From Gemmatimonadota bacterium (GTDB lineage Bacteria; Gemmatimonadota; Gemmatimonadetes; Gemmatimonadales; GWC2-71-9), in NCBI GenBank assembly GCA_016874005.1, contig VGVQ01000001.1:496001-560000 (forward strand): 64,000 nucleotides of DNA, in the 5' to 3' direction. The notes beneath the pieces were generated by a model, which ran no database searches, had not been told where the DNA came from, and worked only from the letters and a program-made list of their open reading frames with translations. Both the position numbers and the translations under genes were made by a program. Shown here piece by piece: positions 33,703 to 43,201 of the stretch; the stretch's first letter is position 1; every line of letters starts with the position of its first letter.

Positions 33703-35136
33703 ATGATCAAGCAAATACTTGGGCTTGCCGTGCTCATGGCGGGCGGGGCTGCCCAGCTGGTTGGGCAAACCACCGACACCCAGCGGGCGGCGGCCGCGGA
33801 CGTTCTGAAGCAGATCGAGGCCCTCCAGAACCGGCTGGCGCCGGCGAAGCTGGCCGAGCGGTTGACGGCGGCCCGCAACCCGGATCGGGACCAGGTGATG
33901 GCCAGGGCAGCGGGGATCTGGGACTCCGGCATGGGGGCGTTGAGCGACTGGATCGGGCGCAATCCCGAAGTCGGCTGGAAGGAGTTCAAGGCGGTTGACA
34001 CCCTCACCAAGGTCCTCGAGACCCACGGCTTCGCGGTCGAGAAGGGTAGCGCCGGTCTCGCCACGGCGTTCGTCGCCAAGTGGCAATCCCCGGCCGGCAA
34101 AGGCTTGGTGCTGGGTGTGATCGCGGAATACGACGCGTTGCGTGACACCGAGGGGGCGTTTCACGGGGATCAGCATAATGCCCAGAGCCCGATCGCGATC
34201 TCGGCGGCCGTCGCGATGCAGGAGTGGCTCCGGGACTCCGGCACTCCGGGGACGATCGTGGTATTCGGCACCCCGGCCGAGGAGGTCGGTCCACCGGCGA
34301 AGAAGATCATGTTCGATGCGGGCGTGTTCAACGGTACCGATCTGATCGTTCGCAGTCACGCCTCGACATCGACCTCCCGGGCCCGGGCCGGATTCGGGAT
34401 CTGCTGCCTGAACATCAACGAGGTGAAATACATCTTCAGTGGAACTCCGTCCCATCAGCTGACGTCGTGGTATGGGCGAAACGCGCTGGCGGCCGCGGTG
34501 CATTTCTACAGCATGGTCGATGGGCTGCGGAGCAGCTTTCGTCCCGAGGCCTCGATTCAGGGTGTCATTCCCGAGGGGGGAGTCGCGCCCAACGTGGTTC
34601 CGCAGCGGGCGGTGGTGGATTACTACATCAGGTACCCGGACGGGGTGTACCTCGAGCATATCACCCGGATGGTCGACAACGCCGCGAAGGCCGCCGCGCT
34701 GGCCACCGGCACCGAGCTGAAGATCGACCGGTACGGGGAGTTCCGCGACGGCATCACTTTCGGGACGTTGGAGGAGTTGAGTTTCGGCTATGCTCAGAAG
34801 CTCGGAGCGCCCGCCGTGGAGCCCGAGCCGCAGCGCCCGTCGGGGTACGAAGAAACCGGGGTCCTTTCGCGAATCGCGCCCGGTGTCGGGGTCAGCATCT
34901 ACAGCTCCCGGGGATCGTACCACACCCGGGGCATGCTGGCCGACACCTTCAGCGAGGTCGGTCACCGGGCGTTCCGAATTGCCGCTCAGGTGATGGCGGC
35001 CGTGATGTTCGATTTCACCAAGGACGGCGCGTTCCGATCGGCGGTCCAAACCGAGCACGCCACGATGAAAGGGTTGTTCGATCAATACCAGGACGCCCTG
35101 AAGCGGGCGTACGCATCCGAGATCGGTCAGCAATAG
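33703..35136 (+). CDS. M20-family amidohydrolase, secreted (AbgB-like)
   Basis: 477 aa. Signal peptide about 1-22 (LMAGGAAQLVGQ). Metal-binding residues are visible in FHGDQHN, PAEEVGPP and IVRSHAS, with a dimerisation domain in the middle. It resembles the p-aminobenzoyl-glutamate hydrolase B/indole-acetamide group of M20D, which cleaves amide-linked side chains. It is divergent from the aminotransferase gene and 4 bp ahead of the DUF5916 gene. Confidence 0.9.
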   Translation: MIKQILGLAVLMAGGAAQLVGQTTDTQRAAAADVLKQIEALQNRLAPAKLAERLTAARNPDRDQVMARAAGIWDSGMGALSDWIGRNPEVGWKEFKAVDTLTKVLETHGFAVEKGSAGLATAFVAKWQSPAGKGLVLGVIAEYDALRDTEGAFHGDQHNAQSPIAISAAVAMQEWLRDSGTPGTIVVFGTPAEEVGPPAKKIMFDAGVFNGTDLIVRSHASTSTSRARAGFGICCLNINEVKYIFSGTPSHQLTSWYGRNALAAAVHFYSMVDGLRSSFRPEASIQGVIPEGGVAPNVVPQRAVVDYYIRYPDGVYLEHITRMVDNAAKAAALATGTELKIDRYGEFRDGITFGTLEELSFGYAQKLGAPAVEPEPQRPSGYEETGVLSRIAPGVGVSIYSSRGSYHTRGMLADTFSEVGHRAFRIAAQVMAAVMFDFTKDGAFRSAVQTEHATMKGLFDQYQDALKRAYASEIGQQ

Positions 35137-35140
35137 CCGC

Positions 35141-37468
35141 ATGATCATGGCGCTGGTGATGGCCGCCGTGTCGGTCCAGGACACGGCCCGGGTTCATAGT
35201 GGGGTCCGCGGCGAGATCGAAGTCTCATTGCCCCGATTCGACTCGACCGCGCTCATCGACGGACGGCTCGACGAAGGCGTCTGGAGCCGGGCGGCCCGGC
35301 TGGTCGACTTCTCGCAATATCAACCGGTGGACGGCCGGCCCGCGGAGGACCCGACTGAGGTGCTGGTCTGGTATGGGCGGGATGCCATCTACTTCGGGGT
35401 TCGGGCCCAGGAGCGGCACGGCGAGGTAGTTCGGGCCACCCGGGCGAATCGCGACAACATCGGCAGCGAAGACCAGATCCAAATCCTACTCGACACCTAC
35501 AACGATCGACGAACCGCGTTCCTCTTCGGGGTGAACCCGCTCGGTGTCCAGCAGGACGGAACCCGGAGCGACAATTTCTCCGGCGGAGCGGGTGGCCGGT
35601 TCGACGGGGGCGGAGGGGTCGGTAACGTCAACCCGTTGGAAGGCACTGTCGACCTCAACCCCGACTACGTCTTCGAGTCCCGAGGTCGGCTGGTCGACGG
35701 TGGGTACGAAATCGAGGTCCGAATCCCGTTCAAGAGCCTTCGATACCAGGAGGGCGCCACCCAGGCCTGGGGGCTCAACGTACTCCGCCGGGTCCAGCAC
35801 TCGGGTTTTCAGGATTCCTGGACCCCGGCGGTCCGCGGCAACGCCTCGTTTCTCGGACAGTCGGGTACCCTGACGGGGTTGCGAGACCTGCATCGTGGTT
35901 TGGTTCTCGAGCTGACCCCGACCGTCACCGGCCGGCTGGTCGGCTCCCGATCGCCGTCTGGCCGGTGGGATTACGAGGGCGCCAGGGATCTCGGCGGGGA
36001 TGTCCGCTGGGGAATCAGCCAGAACCTCTCTCTCAATGGCGCCATCAACCCGGATTTCTCCCAGGTCGAGGCGGACGTCGGCCAGGTGACGGTCAACGAA
36101 CGGTTCGCGCTGTTCTTCCCGGAAAAGCGGCCGTTCTTCCTCGATGGGCTGGAGCTGTTCGACACGCCAGGCCAGCTCATCTACACTCGGCGGATCGTCA
36201 GCCCGGATGCAGGTCTCAAGCTCGCGGGCAAGGTCGGCCGACTCAACATCGCGACACTGGTGGCGGCCGATGGCGCCTCGCAGTCGATCGACCGCGAGGG
36301 GAATCCGATCTTCGGCGTGACTCGGCTGCGAACCGACCTGGGGCGGAACTCGACGCTCGGCGGGGTATTCACGACCCGCGAGGACGGAACCGACCATTCA
36401 CGGCTGGTGGGCGCCGACCTGCGGTTGTATCACTCCAAGCTCTACTTCGTTCAACTGCAAGCGGTCCAGTCGTGGACCAAGGCGGGGTTGGGCGGGGCGG
36501 TCTCGGGTCCGCTGCTCTCGGTGATGTGGGATCGGACCGGCCGTGGCTGGGGCTTCAACTACCAACTGCGGGCGGTGGGGCCGGATTTCAACGCGGCGGC
36601 GGGGTTCGTCAACCGCACCGACCTCGTCGAGGCCACCGCCTTCAACCGTTTTTCTCGGTACGGTAGGCCCGGCGCCCTGGTCGAGACTTACGGCGCCTTC
36701 ATCGGGGTGCAGCGGCTCTGGAGCTACTCGGACCCGGGAGCAGGTCCTCGGGAAGGGTACGAATCGGTGTTCCCGTCGGCGACGTTGCGGGGCGGCTGGC
36801 AAGTGGGTGGTAGTGTCAATCGCAACTTCTTCTCCTACAACCCTCGCTCGTACCAAGGGTACGCGGTCGAGGTTCCGGGCGGCACCGTTTCCTTCAGCGT
36901 CCCCGCCAGTGAACGGGGGTTGGTCAGCGGTTCGGTGCGGGTGACCACGCCCACCTTTCAGCACCTAACCGTCACGGCCAGTCTGGGCCTCGGTGATGCC
37001 GCCATCTTCCGAGAGGCCATCCGGGGCCGCCAAGTGCGATTCGATATCACGGCGGATCTGCGGCCAACCAGCGCCCTCCGGGGTGCCCTCCAGTTCACCA
37101 GACTCTCGCTCGACCGAGGCCGAGATGGCTCGAGATTCTCGACCGAGACAATTCCCCGTCTCAAGGTGGAGTATCAGCTGAATCGTGCCGTGTTCGTCCG
37201 GCTGATCGGCCAATACACGGCGCGAACCGTGAGCCCGCTGCTGGATCCGCTGGGACGACGAATTCTCCAGAATGGCGTGGTCGACCAAGGGAAAAACACC
37301 AACGAGCTTCAGCTGGACTGGCTATTCAGCTACCGGCCCACTCCAGGCACGCTGGTCTACTTCGGTTACGGATCGACGTCCTCGGAGCCCGAGAGCTTTC
37401 GATTCGGGCGGCTCGAGCGCCGGGAGGACGGCTTCTTCGGAAAGGTGAGCTATCTGTTTCGGATGTAG
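35141..37468 (+). CDS. CBM9-like/DUF5916 outer-membrane barrel protein
   Basis: 775 aa. A short signal (MIMALVMAAVSVQ), then a carbohydrate-binding family 9-like domain (about 25-210, STALIDGRLDEGVW; QILLDTYNDRRTAFLFGVNP), then a long DUF5916 region rich in alternating beta-strands, with VNERFALFFPEKRPFF. The final residues (FFGKVSYLFRM) resemble an outer-membrane beta-signal. Abundant in Bacteroidota and Gemmatimonadota; function not established. No metal or catalytic motif seen. Confidence 0.88.
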   Translation: MIMALVMAAVSVQDTARVHSGVRGEIEVSLPRFDSTALIDGRLDEGVWSRAARLVDFSQYQPVDGRPAEDPTEVLVWYGRDAIYFGVRAQERHGEVVRATRANRDNIGSEDQIQILLDTYNDRRTAFLFGVNPLGVQQDGTRSDNFSGGAGGRFDGGGGVGNVNPLEGTVDLNPDYVFESRGRLVDGGYEIEVRIPFKSLRYQEGATQAWGLNVLRRVQHSGFQDSWTPAVRGNASFLGQSGTLTGLRDLHRGLVLELTPTVTGRLVGSRSPSGRWDYEGARDLGGDVRWGISQNLSLNGAINPDFSQVEADVGQVTVNERFALFFPEKRPFFLDGLELFDTPGQLIYTRRIVSPDAGLKLAGKVGRLNIATLVAADGASQSIDREGNPIFGVTRLRTDLGRNSTLGGVFTTREDGTDHSRLVGADLRLYHSKLYFVQLQAVQSWTKAGLGGAVSGPLLSVMWDRTGRGWGFNYQLRAVGPDFNAAAGFVNRTDLVEATAFNRFSRYGRPGALVETYGAFIGVQRLWSYSDPGAGPREGYESVFPSATLRGGWQVGGSVNRNFFSYNPRSYQGYAVEVPGGTVSFSVPASERGLVSGSVRVTTPTFQHLTVTASLGLGDAAIFREAIRGRQVRFDITADLRPTSALRGALQFTRLSLDRGRDGSRFSTETIPRLKVEYQLNRAVFVRLIGQYTARTVSPLLDPLGRRILQNGVVDQGKNTNELQLDWLFSYRPTPGTLVYFGYGSTSSEPESFRFGRLERREDGFFGKVSYLFRM

Positions 37469-37487
37469 TGGCACGAGCAGGCCGCGC

Positions 37488-37832
37488 TCATCCCTTTCGG
37501 CGGCAGGGCACTCGCCAGAACACCAACAGATCGCCGAGTTCCCGGTCGAACGCCTCGTATCGCTCGACGTTTCCGCTCGGTACCGGTTCCCAGCCTTGCA
37601 TCGACACCGGGAGAGAGTCCGGGAGGTCGCGCTGCACGCTCTCCGGAGTCTCATCCCATTCCATGACGAGACCAGGAAGCTGCTCGAGGCGCTTTGGGAA
37701 GGCCGCGACCGGGATGCGTTTGACGAGGCCGAAGTAACGAATCTCGGCCGAGGTGGCCGGGGCATGCTCTTGGGTGACCGCCTGCCAGAACTTGCGGGCG
37801 ACGACCTCGGGTTTGGTGCGACGCTTGGGCAT
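37488..37832 (-). CDS. Small unknown protein
   Basis: 114 aa from ATG 37832; a longer in-frame start overlaps the next gene and looks wrong. Hydrophilic, with a plausible compact domain (EVVARKFWQAVTQEHAPA; DLPDSLPVSMQGWEPVPSG) and no membrane segment. Family not recognised. It lies 23 bp downstream of the amidohydrolase on the same strand, so it may be co-transcribed. Convergent with the DUF5916 gene. Confidence 0.6.
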   Translation of the reverse strand: MPKRRTKPEVVARKFWQAVTQEHAPATSAEIRYFGLVKRIPVAAFPKRLEQLPGLVMEWDETPESVQRDLPDSLPVSMQGWEPVPSGNVERYEAFDRELGDLLVFWRVPCRRKG

Positions 37833-37855
37833 GGGTGACCTCGGCCGCCTATCGG

Positions 37856-39379
37856 TCAGGGTTTTCGTTTGCTCCCCTCGGCCCGGGCCTTGGCCACCAG
37901 ATCCTTCACCTCGGTCATCAGCCGGGGCCCGTGGTAGGGGATTCCGTCCTTGATGGTCCACTCGACGCCGCCGGCGCGAACCTCCTTGCCGTCCTTGACG
38001 GCGGACGTTCCGGTCGGATAGAGCACCTTGAGATCCTCGAGCGGGTTGCCGTTGACGATGATCACGTCAGCCCGGTGCCCAACCCGAATCCGACCGATCT
38101 CAGTCTCGACGCCGAGCATTTTGGCATTGTTGAGGGTCGCGTGTTGAATGACCTTGAGGGGGTGGAACCCGGCCTCTTGGTGCAGTTCCATCTCCCGGAT
38201 CACGCCGAACCCGTACATCTGATAGATGAACCCGGCGTCCTCGCCGACGCCGATCAGGCCGCCGTATCGATCGAAGTCCCGGAGGGCCGCCATCCAGATC
38301 CGGTAGTTCTCTTTCCAGAACGCTTCGTCAGTCGACGACCATCCCAAGAAGTACGAGCCGTGGTTCGCCGGATTCGGCCGGAAGAACTCCTCGAGGGTCG
38401 GGTGGAGGTAATCCTTGAACCACGGCTGATTCTGAGCCCGCTGGAGATCTCGGCTCGCTTCGTAGATCACGAGGGTCGGGTCCCAGGCCACGTTGTTGGC
38501 CGCCATGGCACGGAGAATCTCCTGGAGACGTTCGCGGTCGGCCTCGCGCCAGATTCTCCCGGCGTAACGGAAGCGGTGGGTTTCGTCGTTGTAATTGAAA
38601 TTCGAGGGAAAGTTCTGCACCCCGTCAGGGAAGGCCGCGTCGGGAACCCCGTACCAGTGTTCGATGGAACGGGTTCCAAACCGGACGTCGTCCCACGCCG
38701 TGGTCTCTTCGACCCCGATGTGATGGGCGATCGGGAGGTCGAGCAGCTGGGCTTCGTCCTCCATCGCTGCCATGATGTCGCGATCGAGGCCACCGATCTT
38801 GATGCCGTCGACTCCGATTGTCTTGAGCTCCCGCACCCGGGCCCGAGCCTGGTCGGGCGTCCGAGGAACCGGGGGTCTGGTGTAGCCCGCGTACACGTAG
38901 ATCCGGGGGGCCTCCAGTAGTCCGCGGCGGCTTTGCTCCTTGAGCTCGAGGAACGCTTTGGGGTCGCCACCCGAACTGACGTCGCGGATGGTGGTGACGC
39001 CCGAGGCGAGCCAGAGCTTGAACTGATACTGGTACGGTTGAGGAAGCCCGCCGCGTTCGTTCTGGAGGTGGGCATGGGCGTTGATGAGTCCCGGGAGCAG
39101 GTAGCGTCCCGCCGCGTCGATCTCCGCGTCCGCGGGAGGACGTCTGGCTCGGCCGTCCTTGAGGGCCACCGGGTCGAGTCCGGTCATTTCAACGATGCGG
39201 CCGTTCTCGAGAACGACGTCGTAGGGCCCTTCGGCCGGCGTTCCGTTGCCGGCCACGACCATGGCGTTGCGGATGGCGAGCCGGCCTCCGGGCCGTTTGC
39301 CATGTTCGACGTTGTTGGTCTGGGCGGTCGCGGTGGTTGCGATCAGGGCGAGCAGCATCAGCCAGAGGAAATGGGTCAT
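37856..39379 (-). CDS. Amidohydrolase family protein, secreted
   Basis: 507 aa from ATG 39379. Signal peptide MTHFLWLMLLALIATTATAQ. Metal-dependent hydrolase fold: LINAHAHLQN (first metal site), IPVLYRG-like strand, IKIGG (carbamylated Lys position) and HHIGVEET (His ligand), then the closing IGRIRVGHRADVIIVNGNP. Substrate unknown. It overlaps the phosphatase stop by 4 nt and belongs to the same unit. Confidence 0.9.
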   Translation of the reverse strand: MTHFLWLMLLALIATTATAQTNNVEHGKRPGGRLAIRNAMVVAGNGTPAEGPYDVVLENGRIVEMTGLDPVALKDGRARRPPADAEIDAAGRYLLPGLINAHAHLQNERGGLPQPYQYQFKLWLASGVTTIRDVSSGGDPKAFLELKEQSRRGLLEAPRIYVYAGYTRPPVPRTPDQARARVRELKTIGVDGIKIGGLDRDIMAAMEDEAQLLDLPIAHHIGVEETTAWDDVRFGTRSIEHWYGVPDAAFPDGVQNFPSNFNYNDETHRFRYAGRIWREADRERLQEILRAMAANNVAWDPTLVIYEASRDLQRAQNQPWFKDYLHPTLEEFFRPNPANHGSYFLGWSSTDEAFWKENYRIWMAALRDFDRYGGLIGVGEDAGFIYQMYGFGVIREMELHQEAGFHPLKVIQHATLNNAKMLGVETEIGRIRVGHRADVIIVNGNPLEDLKVLYPTGTSAVKDGKEVRAGGVEWTIKDGIPYHGPRLMTEVKDLVAKARAEGSKRKP

Positions 39380-40947
39380 GGTCGTCGAAGAGCCTCGAGA
39401 AGCGGAACGCCGTCGATGGGTTCGGCCGGGGTGAGTTGGAGCAACCGCGCCAGCGTCGGAGCGATGTCGACCGTTCGGACCGGGCGTCGGTATCGTCCGG
39501 TCCGGAAGGCCTCGCCCCACAGAATCAGCGGCACATGGGAATCGTAGCGATGGGGCGACCCGTGGGTCGCGACGATCGGGTAGTCGAAGATGTTTCCGGG
39601 CTTCAACGTGACCACCGCGGCTGGGAGCATGTCGTCCGGAAACATGTTGAGCCAGCGGCGGGCGATCTCGTCGCGAGCAGGGTCCTTCGACTTCAGGTCG
39701 GCGAATCGGTCGACTCGCAGGACGGTGGCGATCGATCGGGCGGCTTTCATGAAGGCATCGACCACGGCGGCTTCGGAAGCCGTGCCGAGCTTTTCGGTTT
39801 CGACGAACAACGCGCCACTCTCGAAGTCGACGGCGGTGGTGTCGCCGTTATTGGCGCGGAGAACGGCTCGAGCCGCCGCCATGGCCGGCTCCCACTTGAC
39901 TCGAGAATGGCCGTGGAGCTCCGGGATCAGACCACCCCCGTGGTCGGCCGAGACGACGATGGCAATGCGGCGGGGGTCGCGGAGGGTGAATAGCGTGTCG
40001 AGGAATGCCCCGAGCACCCGATCGAGTCTCAGGATCTGATCGTGTTGCTCCACCGACTCGGGGCCGAAGAAGTGGCCGACGTAATCCGTTGCCGACAGCG
40101 ACACGGCCAGCAGATCGGTGGTCGGGCCGCGGCCGAGGTCGAGCCTGCGGACGCCTTCAAGGGCAAAGCCCAGAGTGAGCTCGTCGATGAGGGGGGAGAA
40201 ACGGAACTGTGCCGCCGCCGCCGCCGAGTCGGCCGGGAAACGATGGGGGAAGGCGATTCGCCGACCGAAGGCTTCGTAAGGGACGCTATCGCGTTCCGGG
40301 TAGTGGCTCCGGGGCATGAGGGTGTTCCATTCCCGGCCCGCCATTCGGTGGGGGACTCTTCGAGCGTTGAACGCGGCGACCCAATCCGGCAAGGTGTCCC
40401 GATACCAGGTGCTGGTGGAGAAGAGGCCGTTGTTGGTGTACCAGTAGACCTGTTGCTTCGACGATCCCACCGGGAGAATCGCGGACCGGTCCTTCGCCGA
40501 TGCCGAAAGGGCGCGGGTCGCGGGGTCCCGCGCTCGGAGCCAGTCGAAGACCGTCGTGCCTCGAAGCCGAAAGGGCGCCGCGCCCAGGTCGTTGGACCAT
40601 AGCACTGGCCAGCGTGGGTCGTTGACTCCGGCCAGATTCCTGGTGATCCCGGTGCCGCGCGGGAAGCGGCCGGTCAACAGGGTGGCGTGCCCGGGCGCCG
40701 TTTCCGTGATGGCGTGGTCGTGGTGGGCATCCGTGAAGTTGGCGCCTTCTCGCCACATTCGAGCCAACCCCCCGGTCAACTCGCGCTCGAATCGGTCGTA
40801 GTAATCCGGGCGCATCTGGTCGATCGTGATGAGCAGCAACAGACTCGGCTGCCAAGCGGGCGCCAGCGGGTCCGGGGGTGGCGAGCCGGCGCACGCGGCA
40901 CCGAGGATAGTGGCGCTCGAGATCCCAAGGCGGTGGAAGAGTCGCAT
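39376..40947 (-). CDS. Alkaline phosphatase-superfamily enzyme (nucleotide pyrophosphatase type), lipoprotein
   Basis: 523 aa from ATG 40947. N-terminal hydrophobic segment ends in ILGAAC (possible lipobox, Cys19). Metal/nucleophile region: LLITIDQMRPDYYDRF and TETAPGHATLLTG (Thr nucleophile, about position 75), SATDYVGHFFGPES, and ADHGGG. These match the PafA-like/type I phosphodiesterase group. Removes phosphate or hydrolyses phosphodiesters outside the cytoplasm; substrate unknown. Confidence 0.9.
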   Translation of the reverse strand: MRLFHRLGISSATILGAACAGSPPPDPLAPAWQPSLLLLITIDQMRPDYYDRFERELTGGLARMWREGANFTDAHHDHAITETAPGHATLLTGRFPRGTGITRNLAGVNDPRWPVLWSNDLGAAPFRLRGTTVFDWLRARDPATRALSASAKDRSAILPVGSSKQQVYWYTNNGLFSTSTWYRDTLPDWVAAFNARRVPHRMAGREWNTLMPRSHYPERDSVPYEAFGRRIAFPHRFPADSAAAAAQFRFSPLIDELTLGFALEGVRRLDLGRGPTTDLLAVSLSATDYVGHFFGPESVEQHDQILRLDRVLGAFLDTLFTLRDPRRIAIVVSADHGGGLIPELHGHSRVKWEPAMAAARAVLRANNGDTTAVDFESGALFVETEKLGTASEAAVVDAFMKAARSIATVLRVDRFADLKSKDPARDEIARRWLNMFPDDMLPAAVVTLKPGNIFDYPIVATHGSPHRYDSHVPLILWGEAFRTGRYRRPVRTVDIAPTLARLLQLTPAEPIDGVPLLEALRRP

Positions 40948-41073
40948 GGCCGAATCCTGGACGGGTGGCTGGGGTGGTGATAATAGGGGAAAACGGGGCG
41001 GATCGGTACCAACCCTCGCGAGGGCCGAGCCTCCGTGGTACAATAAACGACCCCACCCAGAGGCGATCGTTCG

Positions 41074-42126
41074 ATGCGTGCTCCGGCGCTCGCAGTTCTC
41101 ATCATCGTCGCGGGTTCACCCGCTCAGGCCCAGTCAGAATCCGACACCCCGAAGACGGAACCGGAACGCCTCTTCCGCAGTCGGGCGCCGATCGAGTTCG
41201 TTCTTCGAGCGGATTTCGACGAGCTGTTCAAGGACCGCGACACGATCAAGGTCAAGGAGCTGCCCGGGACGATCGCGATCACCGATGAGCGGAAAGGGGC
41301 GGTCGAGTTGCCCGTGACGCTGGAGACCCGGGGGCACTTCCGGCTCCGCCGCAATACCTGCAGCTTCGCGCCCCTCAAGGTGAAGTTCGACAAGGCCGCG
41401 GCGAAGGGGACGGTCTTCAACGACCAGGGCAGCCTCAAGCTGGTCACTCATTGCCAGGGCGGGTCTCGGTACGAGCAGAATCTCCTGGTGGAGGAGTCGA
41501 TCTATCGGATGTACAACGTCCTCACGCCGCTGAGCCACCGAACTCGACTGTCTCGCATCAAGTACGTCCCGGCCAAGGACACCACCAAGGCGGTGACCAG
41601 ATACGCCTTTTTCATCGAAGACGACGATGACATGGCTAAACGCAACGGCGGGAAGGTGTTGATGCAAACCGGGGCGGCGTTCTCCGACATGGAGCCAAGC
41701 CAGATGGACCTGGTCGCCACCTTCCAGTACCTGATTGGCAACACCGATTGGTCAGTGTTCGCGATTCACAACATCCGAATCATCGATGTCGGTCCAGCGG
41801 CTGGCGGTTTCTTCTTCCCGGTTGCGTACGACTTCGATTTCTCGGGGCTGGTCGGGGCCGCCTACGCCGTGCCGGATGAGCGGCTCCCGATCAAGAGCGT
41901 CAAGGCACGGCTGTACCGAGGTCCCTGCCGGAGGCTCGAGGAGCTCCAGCCGACGGTCGACCTGTTCCGGGGCAAGGCGGACTCGCTGTACGCCGTGTTC
42001 AAGGCGTCGGAGGTGCTCGAACCGGGGCGCCAGAAACAGGCGGTGGAGTATCTCGACGGTTTCTTCGAGACGATCAGGCGGCCAAAGGGGATGAACGACG
42101 CGATGGGGTACGCCTGTCGCGGTTGA
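41074..42126 (+). CDS. Unknown secreted protein
   Basis: 350 aa. Signal peptide (LAVLIIVAGSPAQAQ) is clear. The sequence has a possible two-part structure: a beta-rich N-terminal half (LPVTLETRGHFRLRRNTCSF) and a helical/aromatic half (MDLVATFQYLIGNTDWSVFAIHN). The phrase around YLIGNTDWS recalls CotH-like kinases, but the catalytic signature is not evident, so I do not assign it. Divergent from the phosphatase. Confidence 0.7.
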   Translation: MRAPALAVLIIVAGSPAQAQSESDTPKTEPERLFRSRAPIEFVLRADFDELFKDRDTIKVKELPGTIAITDERKGAVELPVTLETRGHFRLRRNTCSFAPLKVKFDKAAAKGTVFNDQGSLKLVTHCQGGSRYEQNLLVEESIYRMYNVLTPLSHRTRLSRIKYVPAKDTTKAVTRYAFFIEDDDDMAKRNGGKVLMQTGAAFSDMEPSQMDLVATFQYLIGNTDWSVFAIHNIRIIDVGPAAGGFFFPVAYDFDFSGLVGAAYAVPDERLPIKSVKARLYRGPCRRLEELQPTVDLFRGKADSLYAVFKASEVLEPGRQKQAVEYLDGFFETIRRPKGMNDAMGYACRG

Positions 42127-42134
42127 GGGAGCGA

Positions 42135-42163
42135 CCCCGCGCGGACCGGTTGGCCGCGCGGGG
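42135..42163. terminator. Bidirectional stem between convergent genes
   Basis: Perfect 10-bp inverted repeat CCCCGCGCGG (42135-42144) / CCGCGCGGGG (42154-42163) between the ends of the unknown secreted protein gene (+) and korB (-). No T-run, so its termination activity is uncertain. Confidence 0.5.
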
Positions 42164-42178
42164 CTGGAGATGCGGGCG

Positions 42179-43201
42179 TTACCCGGCGACGGTCCAGGTC
42201 CTGCCGGTTCTCATCAGGCTGGCCAGGTCCTGGGGACCTTTGCCGGCGGCGGCGTTCATCTGGTCGAAGACGACCTGTTCGTAGCTGGCCGCGGGGCTGC
42301 AATACAAGACCCCGAGCACTTGTGGAAACTCGGGCGGATGGAGCGACCCGAGAAGGTTGGCGAGGGTGCGGTTGGTCTCGTCGTGCACCAGGATGTCACC
42401 CTCCGAGACGCCAGCGGCGCCGATCGTGACGACCTCGAGGTCGAGGGTCCCCGGCTTGAGTCTGAGCCCGCGATCGCGGTCCTTTCCGAAAACCAGTGGT
42501 TTCCCGTGCTCGGCCAGGAGCTGCCGGTCGGCCGCGACACTCCGGTCGGTGAACTCGTCGAAGACGCCGTCGTTATACACCACGCAGTTCTGGAAGATCT
42601 CGACGAAACTCGCTCCCCGATGGGCGTGAGCTCGCTTCAGCACACCGACCAAATGGGCCTGTTGGGTGTCGACCGACCGGGCGACGAACCGGGCGCCGGC
42701 TCCGAGCGCGAACAACGAGGGCGTCACCGGAAGGTCGAGCGATCCCATGGGCGTGGATGGTGACCGGGTCCCCACCCGAGAGGTCGGCGAGTACTGGCCT
42801 TTGGTGAGGCCGTAGATCTCGTTGTTGAACAGCATGATGGTGAGGTCGACGTTCCGTCGGAGCACGTGCAGCAAATGGTTGCCGCCGATGGAAAGCCCAT
42901 CCCCGTCGCCGGTCACGAGCCAGACGTCGAGTTCGGGGTTGGCGAGCTTGAGTCCGGTAGCGACCGCGGGTGCTCTGCCGTGAATGGTGTGAAACCCGTA
43001 GGTCGACACGTAATACGGAAACCGTGACGAGCAGCCGATACCCGAGACGAAGACGGTGTTCTCCGTCCGGGCGCCGACGTCGGCCAGGGTGCGCTGCACC
43101 GCCTTCAGGATTGCGTAGTCGCCGCAGCCGGGGCACCACCGAACCTCTTGATCGGATTCGAAGTCGCTCGGCTTGAGCGGTGTTGGCATCGTCGCGGTCA
43201 T
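42179..43201 (-). CDS. korB: 2-oxoacid:ferredoxin oxidoreductase beta subunit
   Basis: 340 aa. ThDP-binding motif GDGDGLSIGGNH (98-109) and NNEIYGLTKGQ are intact; the N-terminal WCPGCGDY holds cluster cysteines (C23, C26), with C57 also present (GIGCSSRF). With KorA it converts 2-oxoglutarate (or a related oxoacid) to the acyl-CoA while reducing ferredoxin, an oxygen-tolerant replacement for 2-oxoglutarate dehydrogenase. ATG 43201 overlaps the korA stop by 4 nt. Confidence 0.94.
   Translation of the reverse strand: MTATMPTPLKPSDFESDQEVRWCPGCGDYAILKAVQRTLADVGARTENTVFVSGIGCSSRFPYYVSTYGFHTIHGRAPAVATGLKLANPELDVWLVTGDGDGLSIGGNHLLHVLRRNVDLTIMLFNNEIYGLTKGQYSPTSRVGTRSPSTPMGSLDLPVTPSLFALGAGARFVARSVDTQQAHLVGVLKRAHAHRGASFVEIFQNCVVYNDGVFDEFTDRSVAADRQLLAEHGKPLVFGKDRDRGLRLKPGTLDLEVVTIGAAGVSEGDILVHDETNRTLANLLGSLHPPEFPQVLGVLYCSPAASYEQVVFDQMNAAAGKGPQDLASLMRTGRTWTVAG

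Noticed and set aside
33576-34148. Extension of the aminotransferase frame upstream of ATG 33575
   Set aside because: Overlaps the divergent M20 gene and lacks aminotransferase similarity.
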